Shown here in pieces: positions 17,055 through 24,920 of a stretch of 64,000 bases of DNA (positions are counted from its first letter, which is position 1; every line of letters starts with the position of its first letter). Location: positions 62,001-126,000 of the forward strand of contig DATJTX010000016.1 of assembly GCA_035502855.1 (NCBI GenBank), read 5' to 3'. This DNA comes from Candidatus Baltobacteraceae bacterium. Its GTDB lineage: Bacteria; Vulcanimicrobiota; Vulcanimicrobiia; Vulcanimicrobiales; Vulcanimicrobiaceae. The position numbers and the translations under genes were made by a program. The notes below the pieces were generated by a model. It worked only from the letters and a program-made list of their open reading frames with translations, was not told the DNA's origin and made no database searches.

Positions 17055-17890
17055 TGCTCTTTGCCGGGATCGACGGCGGTCAAAGCACGACGACGGCGGC
17101 AATCGGTGACGGCACGCGGGTCCTCGCGCGCGGGCGCGGCGGCCCGGCCGACGAGGTCGGCGCCGGTCCGGACTCGACCCGGCTGCGCGACGCCCTCGAA
17201 GGCGCGCTGGCCGATGCGCTCGCTCGGGCCGGGCTCCCGCTCGACGCGCGGTTCGAAGCGATCGTCGCCGGCATTTCCGGCTACGAAGGGCGCGTCTACG
17301 GAGCGCAGCCGCGGCTGCCGGCCGCACGATTCGTGTTGATGCACGATGCGCCCATCGCCCACGCCGGCGCGCTCTACGGAAGAGCGGGCGTCGTGGTGAT
17401 CGCCGGCACGGGATCGGTCGCGTATACGGTCGCGCGTGACGGCCGCACGAAGACGACCGGTGGGTGGGGCTATCTCTTCGGCGACGAAGGCAGCGCGTTC
17501 TGGATTGCGCGAGCCTTCGTTTCGCAGGCGATCGGCGATGAATCACGCGCAGCGCCGGCGTTACGATTTTTCGGCGTTTCGAATCTGCGCGAACTCGTGC
17601 GCGCTTTGTACAGCGGCGCGATCACGCGCGATCGCTTCGCGTCCTTCGCACCGGTGGCGCTTACCGAGGGCGAGGTCGCGGAGGCCGCCGCGCGCGAGCT
17701 CGCTGCACTCGCCGCCCACGCCGTACTCGAGCGTCCCTGCGCGATCGCGTTTACCGGCGGCTTGATGCGCGATTCACAATTTGCGCGGCGCGTCGGCGAG
17801 GCGACGCGCGAGCGGCTGCCCGATTGTACGCTGGTCGAGCCTGCCGCCGATCCGGCCGAGGGCGCGCTGATCTTGGCTACGCGCACGTGA
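17054..17890 (+). CDS. BadF/BcrA-fold sugar kinase, N-acetylglucosamine/mannosamine kinase-like
   Basis: A 278-aa ASKHA-fold kinase. FAGIDGGQSTTTAAI is the first phosphate loop, IAGTGSVAY the second, GGWGYLFGDEGSAFWIAR is the family hallmark of NagK-like kinases, and FTGGLMRDSQF is the adenosine loop. The ATG overlaps the zincin stop by one base (TGATG). Its direct coupling by GTGA to nanE suggests that it phosphorylates N-acetylmannosamine or N-acetylglucosamine so that the 6-phosphate can be epimerised or enter glycolysis. The exact sugar is inferred from context. Confidence 0.85.
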   Translation: MLFAGIDGGQSTTTAAIGDGTRVLARGRGGPADEVGAGPDSTRLRDALEGALADALARAGLPLDARFEAIVAGISGYEGRVYGAQPRLPAARFVLMHDAPIAHAGALYGRAGVVVIAGTGSVAYTVARDGRTKTTGGWGYLFGDEGSAFWIARAFVSQAIGDESRAAPALRFFGVSNLRELVRALYSGAITRDRFASFAPVALTEGEVAEAAARELAALAAHAVLERPCAIAFTGGLMRDSQFARRVGEATRERLPDCTLVEPAADPAEGALILATRT

Positions 17891-18585
17891 AGACGCTCGA
17901 TCGGTTGCGCGGCGGACTCATCGTTTCCGTTCAGGCGTGGCCGGGCTCACCGATCGACGAGCCGGGCATTCTCGCGGCGATGGCTCGATCGGCGCAGCGC
18001 AACGGCGCCGCCGGCGTGCGGATGCAGAGCGTCGAGAACATACGCGCCGCGCGCGCGCAACTCGACCTGCCGATGATCGGCATCATCAAGACCGAGTATC
18101 CCGGATTCGCGCCGTACATCACGCCGAGCGTGAAGGAAGTGCAGGCGCTCGCGGCGTGCGGCGTGGAGATCGTCGCCTTCGATGCGACCCCGCGCCCGCG
18201 CCCCGATGGGGCGAGCGTCGAGACGCTGGTGGAGGCGATCCACGACGCCGGCTGCGTCGCGATGGCTGACTGTGCCACCGTGGGCGACGCGCTCTGCGCA
18301 CAGGCTGCGGGAGCCGAAATGCTCGCCACCACCCTGTGCGGCTATACCGAGGAAACGAGCGGGACGCCCTTGCCCGCACTCGCCCTGGTTGCGGAACTCG
18401 CGGAGCTCGACGCGTTCGTCGTGTGCGAGGGCGGCGTCGCTCGGCCCGAACGCGTGTCCGACGCGTTCGACGCAGGTGCCGACGCGGTCGTGGTCGGCAG
18501 TGCGATCACGAATGTCGACTGGCTCGTCCGGGAGTTTGCCTCCCGCGCGCCTAAAAGGCCCCCTACGGCGCAGGGAACACGCTAA
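17887..18585 (+). CDS. nanE: N-acetylmannosamine-6-phosphate 2-epimerase
   Basis: A 232-aa TIM-barrel protein of the NanE family, which turns ManNAc-6-P into GlcNAc-6-P. Visible signatures are LIVSVQAWPGSPI at the N-terminus, IIKTEYPG with the catalytic Lys, AFDATPRPRP, MADCATVGDA, GYTEET and CEGGVARPE with GADAVVVGSAIT as the phosphate site. The length is normal. It starts at GTG in a GTGA overlap with the kinase gene and is the last gene of the operon. Together with the kinase it completes a ManNAc-to-GlcNAc-6-P route; NagA, NagB and a sialic acid lyase are not in the window. Confidence 0.92.
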   Translation: MKTLDRLRGGLIVSVQAWPGSPIDEPGILAAMARSAQRNGAAGVRMQSVENIRAARAQLDLPMIGIIKTEYPGFAPYITPSVKEVQALAACGVEIVAFDATPRPRPDGASVETLVEAIHDAGCVAMADCATVGDALCAQAAGAEMLATTLCGYTEETSGTPLPALALVAELAELDAFVVCEGGVARPERVSDAFDAGADAVVVGSAITNVDWLVREFASRAPKRPPTAQGTR

Positions 18586-18654
18586 AGTCGATGCTGGTAG
18601 GCCCGGTGCTCAATATAGTGGAGAGAAGTCTCGCGGGTTTAGGGAGAGGAATTC
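18586..18654 (+). promoter_or_regulatory. Leader of the cytochrome oxidase operon
   Basis: A 69-base gap that changes function from sugar catabolism to respiration. It holds a candidate -10 box TATAGT (18614-18619) without a clear -35 partner and a strong ribosome site AGGGAGAGGA (18641-18650). The ribosome site fixes the TTG at 18655 as the coxB start, four bases later. The promoter call is weak; the ribosome site is clear. Confidence 0.4.
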
Positions 18655-19791
18655 TTGGTTGAGAATCGCGCTGCGCCCGTTTCGCTGGGTCGCGGCTTCT
18701 GGACTATTACCGCCGTGCTCGCGATCATTTCGATCGTGGGTATCGTCTTTTGGACGGTGGGACCGCTCGATCTCGTTCTGCCGCCGGTCGCGGGCGAGCC
18801 GGGATCGCAGGTCGATTCGTTGTTGCGCTTCATGGCGGCCTCCGGAACCGCGCTCTTCGTTTTCGTTGCCGGCTACATCATTTATTTCTGCATCGCCTTC
18901 CGTGCACGCCCGAGCGATTCGCCGGACGCGATCGGCGTTCAGATTCACGACAATCACGTGCTCGAGTTTTGGTGGACGCTGATCCCCACGCTCTTCGTCG
19001 TGCTGCTCTCATACTTGAGCATCCGGATTTGGTACCAGATCCAGATCGCGCAGCCGGCCAACGGTCTGGCAGTCGAGTCGATCGGACACCAGTGGTACTT
19101 CACCTTCCGCTATCCGCAGATCAACGGCGAAGTTACCGGCGAGATGCATCTGCCGATCGATCAGCCGGTCGTGCTCAACGTCACCTCGAGCGACGTGATT
19201 CACTCGTTCTGGGTGCCGGCGTTCCGGCTCAAGGCCGACATGGTGCCGGGCCTGATCAACACCATTCGCTTCACGCCGACGAAATTGGGCCGCTATCCGA
19301 TCGTCTGTACCGAATTCTGCGGTACCGAACACGGGCTGATGAACGCGATGGTTCCCGGCGTGGACGGCAAGCCCAATCCGAGCGCGGCCTGGGTCGTGGT
19401 CGACACCCCATCCGCTTTCCAGCAGTGGTACCACGGCTGGCAAGTCAAGAACGCTCATGTGAGCAACGCGCTGCCGAGTACCACGGGTACGGTCTCGCTC
19501 GCGGGGGGTAATGCAACGGCCGGCCAGGCGCTATTCTCGCAGAAGTGCAGCGCTTGTCACGCGCTTGGGCCGTTCTCGCAGCGCATCGTCGGTCCGGGGC
19601 TCAAAGGCGTGCTGCACGATCCGACGCATCCCAATCTCGTCGACGGCGATCCAGCAACGCCGGCCAACGTCGCGAAGATTCTGCAGCAGGGCTATACCGG
19701 TTCGATCGGCACCATGCCCAACGCCACCCAAAACGGCCTTTCCAGTTCGGACATCGCGAATCTGGTCGCTTTCTTGGATTCGCTAAAGTAA
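18655..19791 (+). CDS. coxB: Cytochrome c oxidase subunit II with fused cytochrome c (caa3 type)
   Basis: A 378-aa subunit II: two membrane helices (about 18-38 and 60-80), a cupredoxin domain with the CuA site CTEFCGTEHGLM (Cys218, Cys222, His226, Met229) plus the upstream His in DVIHSFWVP, and a C-terminal cytochrome c domain with CSACH (Cys298, Cys301, His302) and a methionine in TMPNATQN. The fused haem domain defines a caa3-type oxidase that accepts electrons from soluble or membrane cytochromes c. Translation starts at TTG behind AGGGAGAGGA. It is the first gene of the oxidase operon; ctaA and ctaB lie in the opposing operon. Confidence 0.97.
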   Translation: MVENRAAPVSLGRGFWTITAVLAIISIVGIVFWTVGPLDLVLPPVAGEPGSQVDSLLRFMAASGTALFVFVAGYIIYFCIAFRARPSDSPDAIGVQIHDNHVLEFWWTLIPTLFVVLLSYLSIRIWYQIQIAQPANGLAVESIGHQWYFTFRYPQINGEVTGEMHLPIDQPVVLNVTSSDVIHSFWVPAFRLKADMVPGLINTIRFTPTKLGRYPIVCTEFCGTEHGLMNAMVPGVDGKPNPSAAWVVVDTPSAFQQWYHGWQVKNAHVSNALPSTTGTVSLAGGNATAGQALFSQKCSACHALGPFSQRIVGPGLKGVLHDPTHPNLVDGDPATPANVAKILQQGYTGSIGTMPNATQNGLSSSDIANLVAFLDSLK

Positions 19792-19809
19792 ACCGGGAGC
19801 AATCATTTC

Positions 19810-21480
19810 ATGTCAGCAACAGCGGTGCACGGCGGAATTGCCGACCATATCCATCCTGAGCCGCAGGGGTTCGTCCGGCGGTACATCTTCTCGATCGATC
19901 ACAAGATCATCGGAATTCAGTACCTGATCACGGGCTTCGTTTTCTTGATTCTCGGCGGTCTGCTCGCCGAGGTGATTCGCACGCAACTGCTGCACGCCAA
20001 CGGCGGCTTCGTCAGCCCCGACGTCTACGACGAAGTCTACTCGATGCACGGCTCGACGATGGTCTGGCTCGTCGTTATTCCGCTGCTCACGGGCGCCTTC
20101 GGCAACATCATCATGCCGCTTCAGATCGGTGCGCGCGACGTCGCGTTCCCCTGGCTCAACATGATCAGCTTCTGGATCTTCCCGGTCGCGGGCTTGATGC
20201 TGTTCTCGTCGTTTCTGATCGGCGCACCGGTCGCGGGATGGACCGAGTATCCGCCGATGTCGCTGCAGGCCGGCCCCGGCACCTCGATGTGGGCGGCAGC
20301 AATCTTCTTAGTCGGGGTGAGCTCGACGCTGACCGGTATCAACTTCCTGGTGACGATCTACCAGATGCGCGCGCCGGGCATGACCTTCACCCGCATGCCG
20401 CTTTTCGTCTGGGGACAATTCGCGACCGCGCCCCTGCTGATGATCGCGACGACGGCGCTCGCGGCAGCGCTCGCGGCGCTCTTCATGGAACGCCAATTCG
20501 GCGTGCCGTTCTACGATCCGACCAAAGGCGGAAGCCCGATCATGTGGCAGCATATGTTCTGGTTCTATTCGCACCCGGCCGTCTATATCATGATCCTACC
20601 CGCGTTCGGCATGATCTCGGAGATCATCCCGACCTTCGCCCGCAAACCGATCTTCGGCTACAAGATGATCGCGTTTTCTTCGATGGCGATCGCGCTAGCC
20701 GGTTTCATGGTTTGGGCCCACCACATGTTCACCTCGGGTCTGGCGCCGTATCTCCAGTTGCCCTTCATGATTCTCACCTTCACGATCGCGATTCCGACCG
20801 GCGTAAAGATCTTCTCGTGGACGGCGACCCTGTGGGGCGGCAGGATTCACTTCACGACCGCGATGCTGTTCGCGGTCGGGTTCGTCGCGCTCTTCACGCT
20901 GGGCGGCATCACCGGCGTCTTCTTGGCCGCGGTGCCGTTCGATCTCCACGTGCACGGCACGTACTTCGTGGTCGCGCATCTGCACTACGTCCTGGTCGGC
21001 GGCTCGCTGATGGGCATCTTCGCCGGCACCTACTTCTACTTCCCGAAGATGAGCGGGCGCCTCATGAACGAGCACCTCGGCAAATGGCACTTCTGGCTGT
21101 TCGTCATCGGCTTCAACGGGACGTTCCTACCGTTGCACTGGGTCGGGATGCTCGGCATGCCGCGGCGCGTGCCCGAGTACGATCCGCAATTCCAGTTCTG
21201 GAACGACGTTGCGTCGATCTCGTCGTACGTGATGACGTTCGCGATCTTGCTCTTCTTCATCAATATCGTATGGAGCATTCGCAACGGCAAGAAATCCGGT
21301 CCGAATCCGTGGGGCGGCCGTACGCTCGACTGGCAAATTCCTTCGCCGCCGAACTACTACAATTTCAAGCACATCCCGACCGTCTACGGCTTGCCGTACA
21401 ACTTCGGACAGCCGCTGCCGTATAGGGGACTCGAGGAAGAACTCACCGACACGCCGCCGGTCACGGCGGGAGCGCACTGA
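19810..21480 (+). CDS. coxA: Cytochrome c oxidase subunit I
   Basis: A 556-aa haem-copper oxidase subunit I with 12 or more helices. It has the CuB/haem a3 signatures WQHMFWFYSHPAVYIMILP (His-Pro-x-x-x-Tyr cross-link site), WAHHMFTSG and HGTYFVVAHLHYVLVGG, and the low-spin haem ligand in YSMHGSTMVW. K- and D-channel type features are those of the A-type family. It reduces oxygen to water and pumps protons. The gene follows coxB after 18 bases and precedes coxC by 8. Confidence 0.97.
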   Translation: MSATAVHGGIADHIHPEPQGFVRRYIFSIDHKIIGIQYLITGFVFLILGGLLAEVIRTQLLHANGGFVSPDVYDEVYSMHGSTMVWLVVIPLLTGAFGNIIMPLQIGARDVAFPWLNMISFWIFPVAGLMLFSSFLIGAPVAGWTEYPPMSLQAGPGTSMWAAAIFLVGVSSTLTGINFLVTIYQMRAPGMTFTRMPLFVWGQFATAPLLMIATTALAAALAALFMERQFGVPFYDPTKGGSPIMWQHMFWFYSHPAVYIMILPAFGMISEIIPTFARKPIFGYKMIAFSSMAIALAGFMVWAHHMFTSGLAPYLQLPFMILTFTIAIPTGVKIFSWTATLWGGRIHFTTAMLFAVGFVALFTLGGITGVFLAAVPFDLHVHGTYFVVAHLHYVLVGGSLMGIFAGTYFYFPKMSGRLMNEHLGKWHFWLFVIGFNGTFLPLHWVGMLGMPRRVPEYDPQFQFWNDVASISSYVMTFAILLFFINIVWSIRNGKKSGPNPWGGRTLDWQIPSPPNYYNFKHIPTVYGLPYNFGQPLPYRGLEEELTDTPPVTAGAH

Positions 21481-21488
21481 GGAGCGAT

Positions 21489-22112
21489 ATGGCAGTAGCG
21501 ACTCTCTCGCACGGCGCGGCAGCCGAGCATGGAACCGCGGATCAGCTCTACGTCGAGACGCGCCAGCTGCGTCTGATGGGCTTTCTCCTCTTCCTCGTTT
21601 CGGACTGCGTCCTGTTCTCGTCGTTCATCTTTGCGTATCTCTACATGCGCAACAGCGGTCAGGGCTGGCCGCCGCCCGGCATCAGCCGTCTCGATGTGGC
21701 GTTCGCCTCGCTCAACTCGGTCGTACTCTTCGGTTCGGGCGCGACGATGCACTACGCGCTCGAGAATTGGAAGCACAACAACTTCGGGCGTTATGCGTTC
21801 TTCATAATCGCAACGATCATTCTCGGCGTCGGCTTCCTCAGCGGTCAGGCGTACGAGTACACGCATCTGATCTTTCAGGATCACGTCACGTGGGCGGGCA
21901 GTGGGATTTTCGGCGCGTCGTTCTTCACGCTGACCGGCATGCACGGTTTTCACGTGTCCGTCGGCGTGGCTTACCTGATCATCCTCTTCTTGCAATCGGT
22001 TCACGGCGTCTACGACAAGGACCGGTATTTCGGCCTTACCGCCGGCACGCTCTACTGGCACTTCGTCGACGTGATCTGGGTTGTACTGTTTTCCATCTTT
22101 TACCTTATATAG
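21489..22112 (+). CDS. coxC: Cytochrome c oxidase subunit III
   Basis: A 207-aa membrane protein with five predicted helices, the short form of subunit III. Typical segments are LRLMGFLLFLVSDCVLFSSFIFAYLYMR near the N-terminus, GASFFTLTGMHGFHVSVGVAYL and the C-terminal YWHFVDVIWVVLFSIFYL. It stabilises subunit I during turnover. A GAGGAGCG ribosome site precedes the ATG. Its TAG stop lies inside the next ribosome site (AGGAGG, 22111-22116). Confidence 0.95.
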   Translation: MAVATLSHGAAAEHGTADQLYVETRQLRLMGFLLFLVSDCVLFSSFIFAYLYMRNSGQGWPPPGISRLDVAFASLNSVVLFGSGATMHYALENWKHNNFGRYAFFIIATIILGVGFLSGQAYEYTHLIFQDHVTWAGSGIFGASFFTLTGMHGFHVSVGVAYLIILFLQSVHGVYDKDRYFGLTAGTLYWHFVDVIWVVLFSIFYLI

Positions 22113-22123
22113 GAGGACGTATT

Positions 22124-22213
22124 TTGCGCAGCTCTTCGTCGCCTCGGTCCTCGCGTGCCCCTGCACGCGTCGGACGTCGGCTCCTCAATCTGCACAAAAT
22201 CCATTCCTCCTAA
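22124..22213 (+). CDS. Possible 29-residue basic peptide in the oxidase operon
   Basis: A very short frame: TTG at 22124, seven bases after a perfect AGGAGG (22111-22116), ending TAA at 22213. The peptide is rich in Arg and Ser (MRSSSSPRSSRAPARVGRRL...) and has no membrane helix. The same combination of a strong ribosome site and a TTG start is used by coxB, which gives some support. It fills almost exactly the space between coxC and the next small membrane protein. It could also be a leader or chance frame. Confidence 0.3.
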   Translation: MRSSSSPRSSRAPARVGRRLLNLHKIHSS

Positions 22214-22227
22214 AAAGGACCCGGCGC

Positions 22228-22443
22228 ATGCATATCGATCTTCCCGTTCTCGAGAGAACGATCGCCATCATCGGCGGCATCGTCGTCGCAATAACGTCGG
22301 CGAAGGCGCTCAAAGACGATTGGACGACTCCCGGCGTCGACAACAACGTGTTCAAGCTGATGCTCGGGCTGCTGTGCGTTGGCGCGGTGATCGCGATCCT
22401 GGCAGGGGCGGGCGTGCTCGGCAACTTCCCGAAGGCGGCCTAG
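22228..22443 (+). CDS. Small membrane protein of the oxidase operon
   Basis: A 71-aa protein with two predicted membrane helices (about 10-27 and 43-63). It is not recognised by sequence. The ATG at 22228 lies behind the AAAAAGGA segment (22213-22219), and the gene is followed after two bases by another small membrane protein. Position and size resemble the subunit IV-type or accessory proteins often encoded after coxC, which do not carry redox centres. Confidence 0.7.
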   Translation: MHIDLPVLERTIAIIGGIVVAITSAKALKDDWTTPGVDNNVFKLMLGLLCVGAVIAILAGAGVLGNFPKAA

Positions 22444-22445
22444 AG

Positions 22446-22646
22446 ATGATCGAACACCAGGACGTCATTGATTTCAGCAACCTGCCGCAGTCCAAGGGCA
22501 TCGGCACCGGCACGAGGTGGATTCTCGCGGTCGGCATCGTGATGATCTTTTGCATCGGCGGCCTTACGGTGGGCTTCGCCTACTGGGGCCACATGTGGCC
22601 TTCGGATCACACGCTGCGCATGGACCTCGGCAACCTCTCGAAATAG
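22446..22646 (+). CDS. Small single-helix membrane protein of the oxidase operon
   Basis: A 66-aa protein with one strong membrane helix (about 26-47, ending FAYWGHMW) and short charged ends. It starts two bases after the previous stop. No family is recognised. It is the last gene of the oxidase operon and converges on the opposing membrane-protein gene with 25 bases between. It is probably a small accessory subunit. Confidence 0.7.
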   Translation: MIEHQDVIDFSNLPQSKGIGTGTRWILAVGIVMIFCIGGLTVGFAYWGHMWPSDHTLRMDLGNLSK

Positions 22647-22671
22647 GACCGCCTTTGTCATCACCATGACT

Positions 22672-23265
22672 TTATGGGTCCGGGTGAGGTCCTTTGCGGG
22701 GCGCAATGCCGATCGCGAGCAGCGGCAGCTCGTCCGGCAGGAGGCCGGTTGAACGTCCGTTGATCTTGTGGATTCCCGCGAAGACCGAAAATTCGATCAT
22801 CGCGGCAATCGTAACGTTCTCGAGTTTCCGTTTGCCGAAATACTCCCACTCGCACGCCACCGTCTGATCTTCGAAGAGCGTAGCCACGTAGCCCTGGCCG
22901 TCTTCACCGGAGTGCTCGTCCGGTTCACGATAGCGCACGTAGCCGTCGACGATATAGATCGGTTTGTAGGTTTGAAGGTAGGCGAGGAACGGCGCCACCA
23001 GCACCGCGACGAAGTAACCGAAGAAGGCGATGGCACCGATCGCAAAGATCCACGCGATCTTGATCAGCGTGCGTTCGGCCGGAACGTGTTGCGAGCGATA
23101 GACGATGCCCCAGGTCAGGAACGTCATGAAGATCATGCCGAGGAAGGGCTCGATCGCGATCGCCATGCGCCCGGTCAGTCCCCGCCACACGACTTTGCGT
23201 TCCGCCTCGGTCCAGCGGCGGTGCGCCAACTGCCGGGTACGGCGATCGAAGAGCCGGTGCTTCAT
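22672..23265 (-). CDS. Unknown membrane protein with two helices
   Basis: A 197-aa protein. The ATG (23265-23263) overlaps the stop of the acyl-CoA dehydrogenase gene (ATGA). It has an arginine-rich N-terminus, two membrane helices (about 31-52 and 62-90) and a C-terminal soluble domain of about 100 residues with predicted strands (KPIYIVDGYVRYREPD, ACEWEYFGKRKLENVTI). It is not recognised. It ends the ctaA-ctaB operon on the minus strand. Confidence 0.7.
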   Translation of the reverse strand: MKHRLFDRRTRQLAHRRWTEAERKVVWRGLTGRMAIAIEPFLGMIFMTFLTWGIVYRSQHVPAERTLIKIAWIFAIGAIAFFGYFVAVLVAPFLAYLQTYKPIYIVDGYVRYREPDEHSGEDGQGYVATLFEDQTVACEWEYFGKRKLENVTIAAMIEFSVFAGIHKINGRSTGLLPDELPLLAIGIAPRKGPHPDP

Positions 23266-24911
23266 CGCGCCGGCGATGCAGCCGAAATCTCGCGTGGAGC
23301 GGCGCGGTCGACGATCGCGCGCAGCGTGGTCTTGATCGGCAGCGTCCCCAGCGTACGGCCGCTCCCGCCTTCTAGGCGGCTCGCAATGAAGGCATCGCTG
23401 ACGTACTCCGGAGCTTGTTGCAGCAATAGGCTGGACTGCCACAGCAGCGCCATGCGCTCGACCAGCGCGCGTGCGCGCCACTCGACGTCCTCTTCCGCCA
23501 GGTCGGTGCGCAACGAACGTGCGACGCCGGCAAGGCGCGCATCGCCGAGCACCGGATCGATCTCGGCAATCAGTGCCTCCACGGCCTCGGGCTGCTTGCG
23601 CAAAATCCGTACGACGTCGAGCGCGTTGATGTTTCCGCAACCTTCCCAGATCGAGTTCAGCGGCGCCTCACGATAGAGGCGCGGGATGATCGACTCCTCC
23701 ACGTAGCCGTTTCCGCCCAAACACTCGAGCGCTTCGGCCGCAGCGGCGGGTGCGCGCTTGCAGATGTAATACTTTGCGACCGCCGTGCCGATGCGCTTGA
23801 GTGCGGCAGCCTGCGCATCGCGCGGCGCCTCGTCGGCCGCGCGCGCCAGGCGCACGAAGAGCGCGGTGGCCGCTTCGGACTCGAGCGCGAGGTCGGCCAG
23901 CACGTTCTGCATCAGCCCGTGGTCGATCAGCGCCGCGCCGAACGTCTTGCGATAGGTCGCGTGATGAATTGCTTGAGCCAATGCCGCGCGCAGAAGCGCG
24001 GCCGAGCCGATCACGCAGTCGAGACGGGTGCCGTTGACCATGTCGACGATCGTCTGAACGCCGCGCCCCTCTTCGCCGACGATCCATCCGTGCGTGCCGG
24101 TAAACTCGACCTCGCTCGACGCGTTGCTGCGGTTTCCGAGTTTGTCTTTGAGACGCTGCAGGGCAAACGGATTTCGCGTGCCGTCCGGTAGGACGCGCGG
24201 TACCAAAAAACAGCTGAGGCCGCGATCGGCTTGCGCGAGCACGAGAAACGCGTCGCTCATCGGCGCGGAGCAGAACCACTTATGGCCCTCGAGCACGTAC
24301 TCGCCGTCGGTGCCGGCACGGGCGGCACGCGTTTCGTTGGCGCGCACGTCGCTGCCGCCTTGGCGCTCGGTCATGCCCATGCCGCAGATCGCGCTCGCTT
24401 TTTGCGTAATCGGGAGCAGGCGCGGATCGTATTCACGGGCTGCCAGCTTCGAGATCCAATGCGGGGCGAGCGTCGGCGCGTGCTCGAGCGCGGGCACCGC
24501 GGCGTAGGTCATCGAGATCGGGCACAGGTGTCCGGCTTCCACTTGCGACCACACGAAAAATTTCACCGCCCGCTGCAGATGCGCGTGCGGACTGCGCTCG
24601 ATCCACGGTGCGCCGTGCAGGCCGTGCTTGGTAGCAACGCCCATCAACACATGCCAGGCCGGATGGAAGCGCACTTCATCGATGCGCTCGCCGAAGCGAT
24701 CGTGCGTTTGTAATTCCGGCGGATTGCGATCGGCATCGAAACCGGCGGCGATCATCGCCGGATCGCCCGCAAGCTCTCCGAGGACGGCAGGCTCGCTGCG
24801 ATCGAACGCCGGGGCGGCACGCTCGACGAAATCGAGCAGCGCGCGATCGGTGGAGAAGAGATTGTAGTCTTGGAGCGGCGGGGCCTGATTTGCGTCGTGT
24901 GAGGATCCCAT
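23262..24911 (-). CDS. AidB-like acyl-CoA dehydrogenase
   Basis: A 549-aa flavoenzyme of the AidB branch of acyl-CoA dehydrogenases, which is longer than ordinary members and has a distinct N-terminal domain. Evidence: CGMGMTERQGGSDVRANET (flavin contact, AidB-specific wording), HKWFCSAPMSDAFLVLAQ, RLKDKLGNRSNASSEVEF, ALECLGGNGYVEES and YREAPLNSIWEGCGNINALD with the putative catalytic Glu. E. coli AidB binds DNA and protects from alkylating agents and shows isovaleryl-CoA dehydrogenase activity. Here it sits between an MFS transporter and a membrane protein in an operon with haem A genes, so its role is unclear. Confidence 0.88.
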   Translation of the reverse strand: MGSSHDANQAPPLQDYNLFSTDRALLDFVERAAPAFDRSEPAVLGELAGDPAMIAAGFDADRNPPELQTHDRFGERIDEVRFHPAWHVLMGVATKHGLHGAPWIERSPHAHLQRAVKFFVWSQVEAGHLCPISMTYAAVPALEHAPTLAPHWISKLAAREYDPRLLPITQKASAICGMGMTERQGGSDVRANETRAARAGTDGEYVLEGHKWFCSAPMSDAFLVLAQADRGLSCFLVPRVLPDGTRNPFALQRLKDKLGNRSNASSEVEFTGTHGWIVGEEGRGVQTIVDMVNGTRLDCVIGSAALLRAALAQAIHHATYRKTFGAALIDHGLMQNVLADLALESEAATALFVRLARAADEAPRDAQAAALKRIGTAVAKYYICKRAPAAAAEALECLGGNGYVEESIIPRLYREAPLNSIWEGCGNINALDVVRILRKQPEAVEALIAEIDPVLGDARLAGVARSLRTDLAEEDVEWRARALVERMALLWQSSLLLQQAPEYVSDAFIASRLEGGSGRTLGTLPIKTTLRAIVDRAAPREISAASPAR

Positions 24912-24920
24912 CAGGAAGAG

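Noticed and set aside
22657-22670. GTCAT-CACC-ATGAC hairpin between convergent operons
   Set aside because: Only five base pairs, AT-rich and with a short T stretch; too weak to call a terminator.
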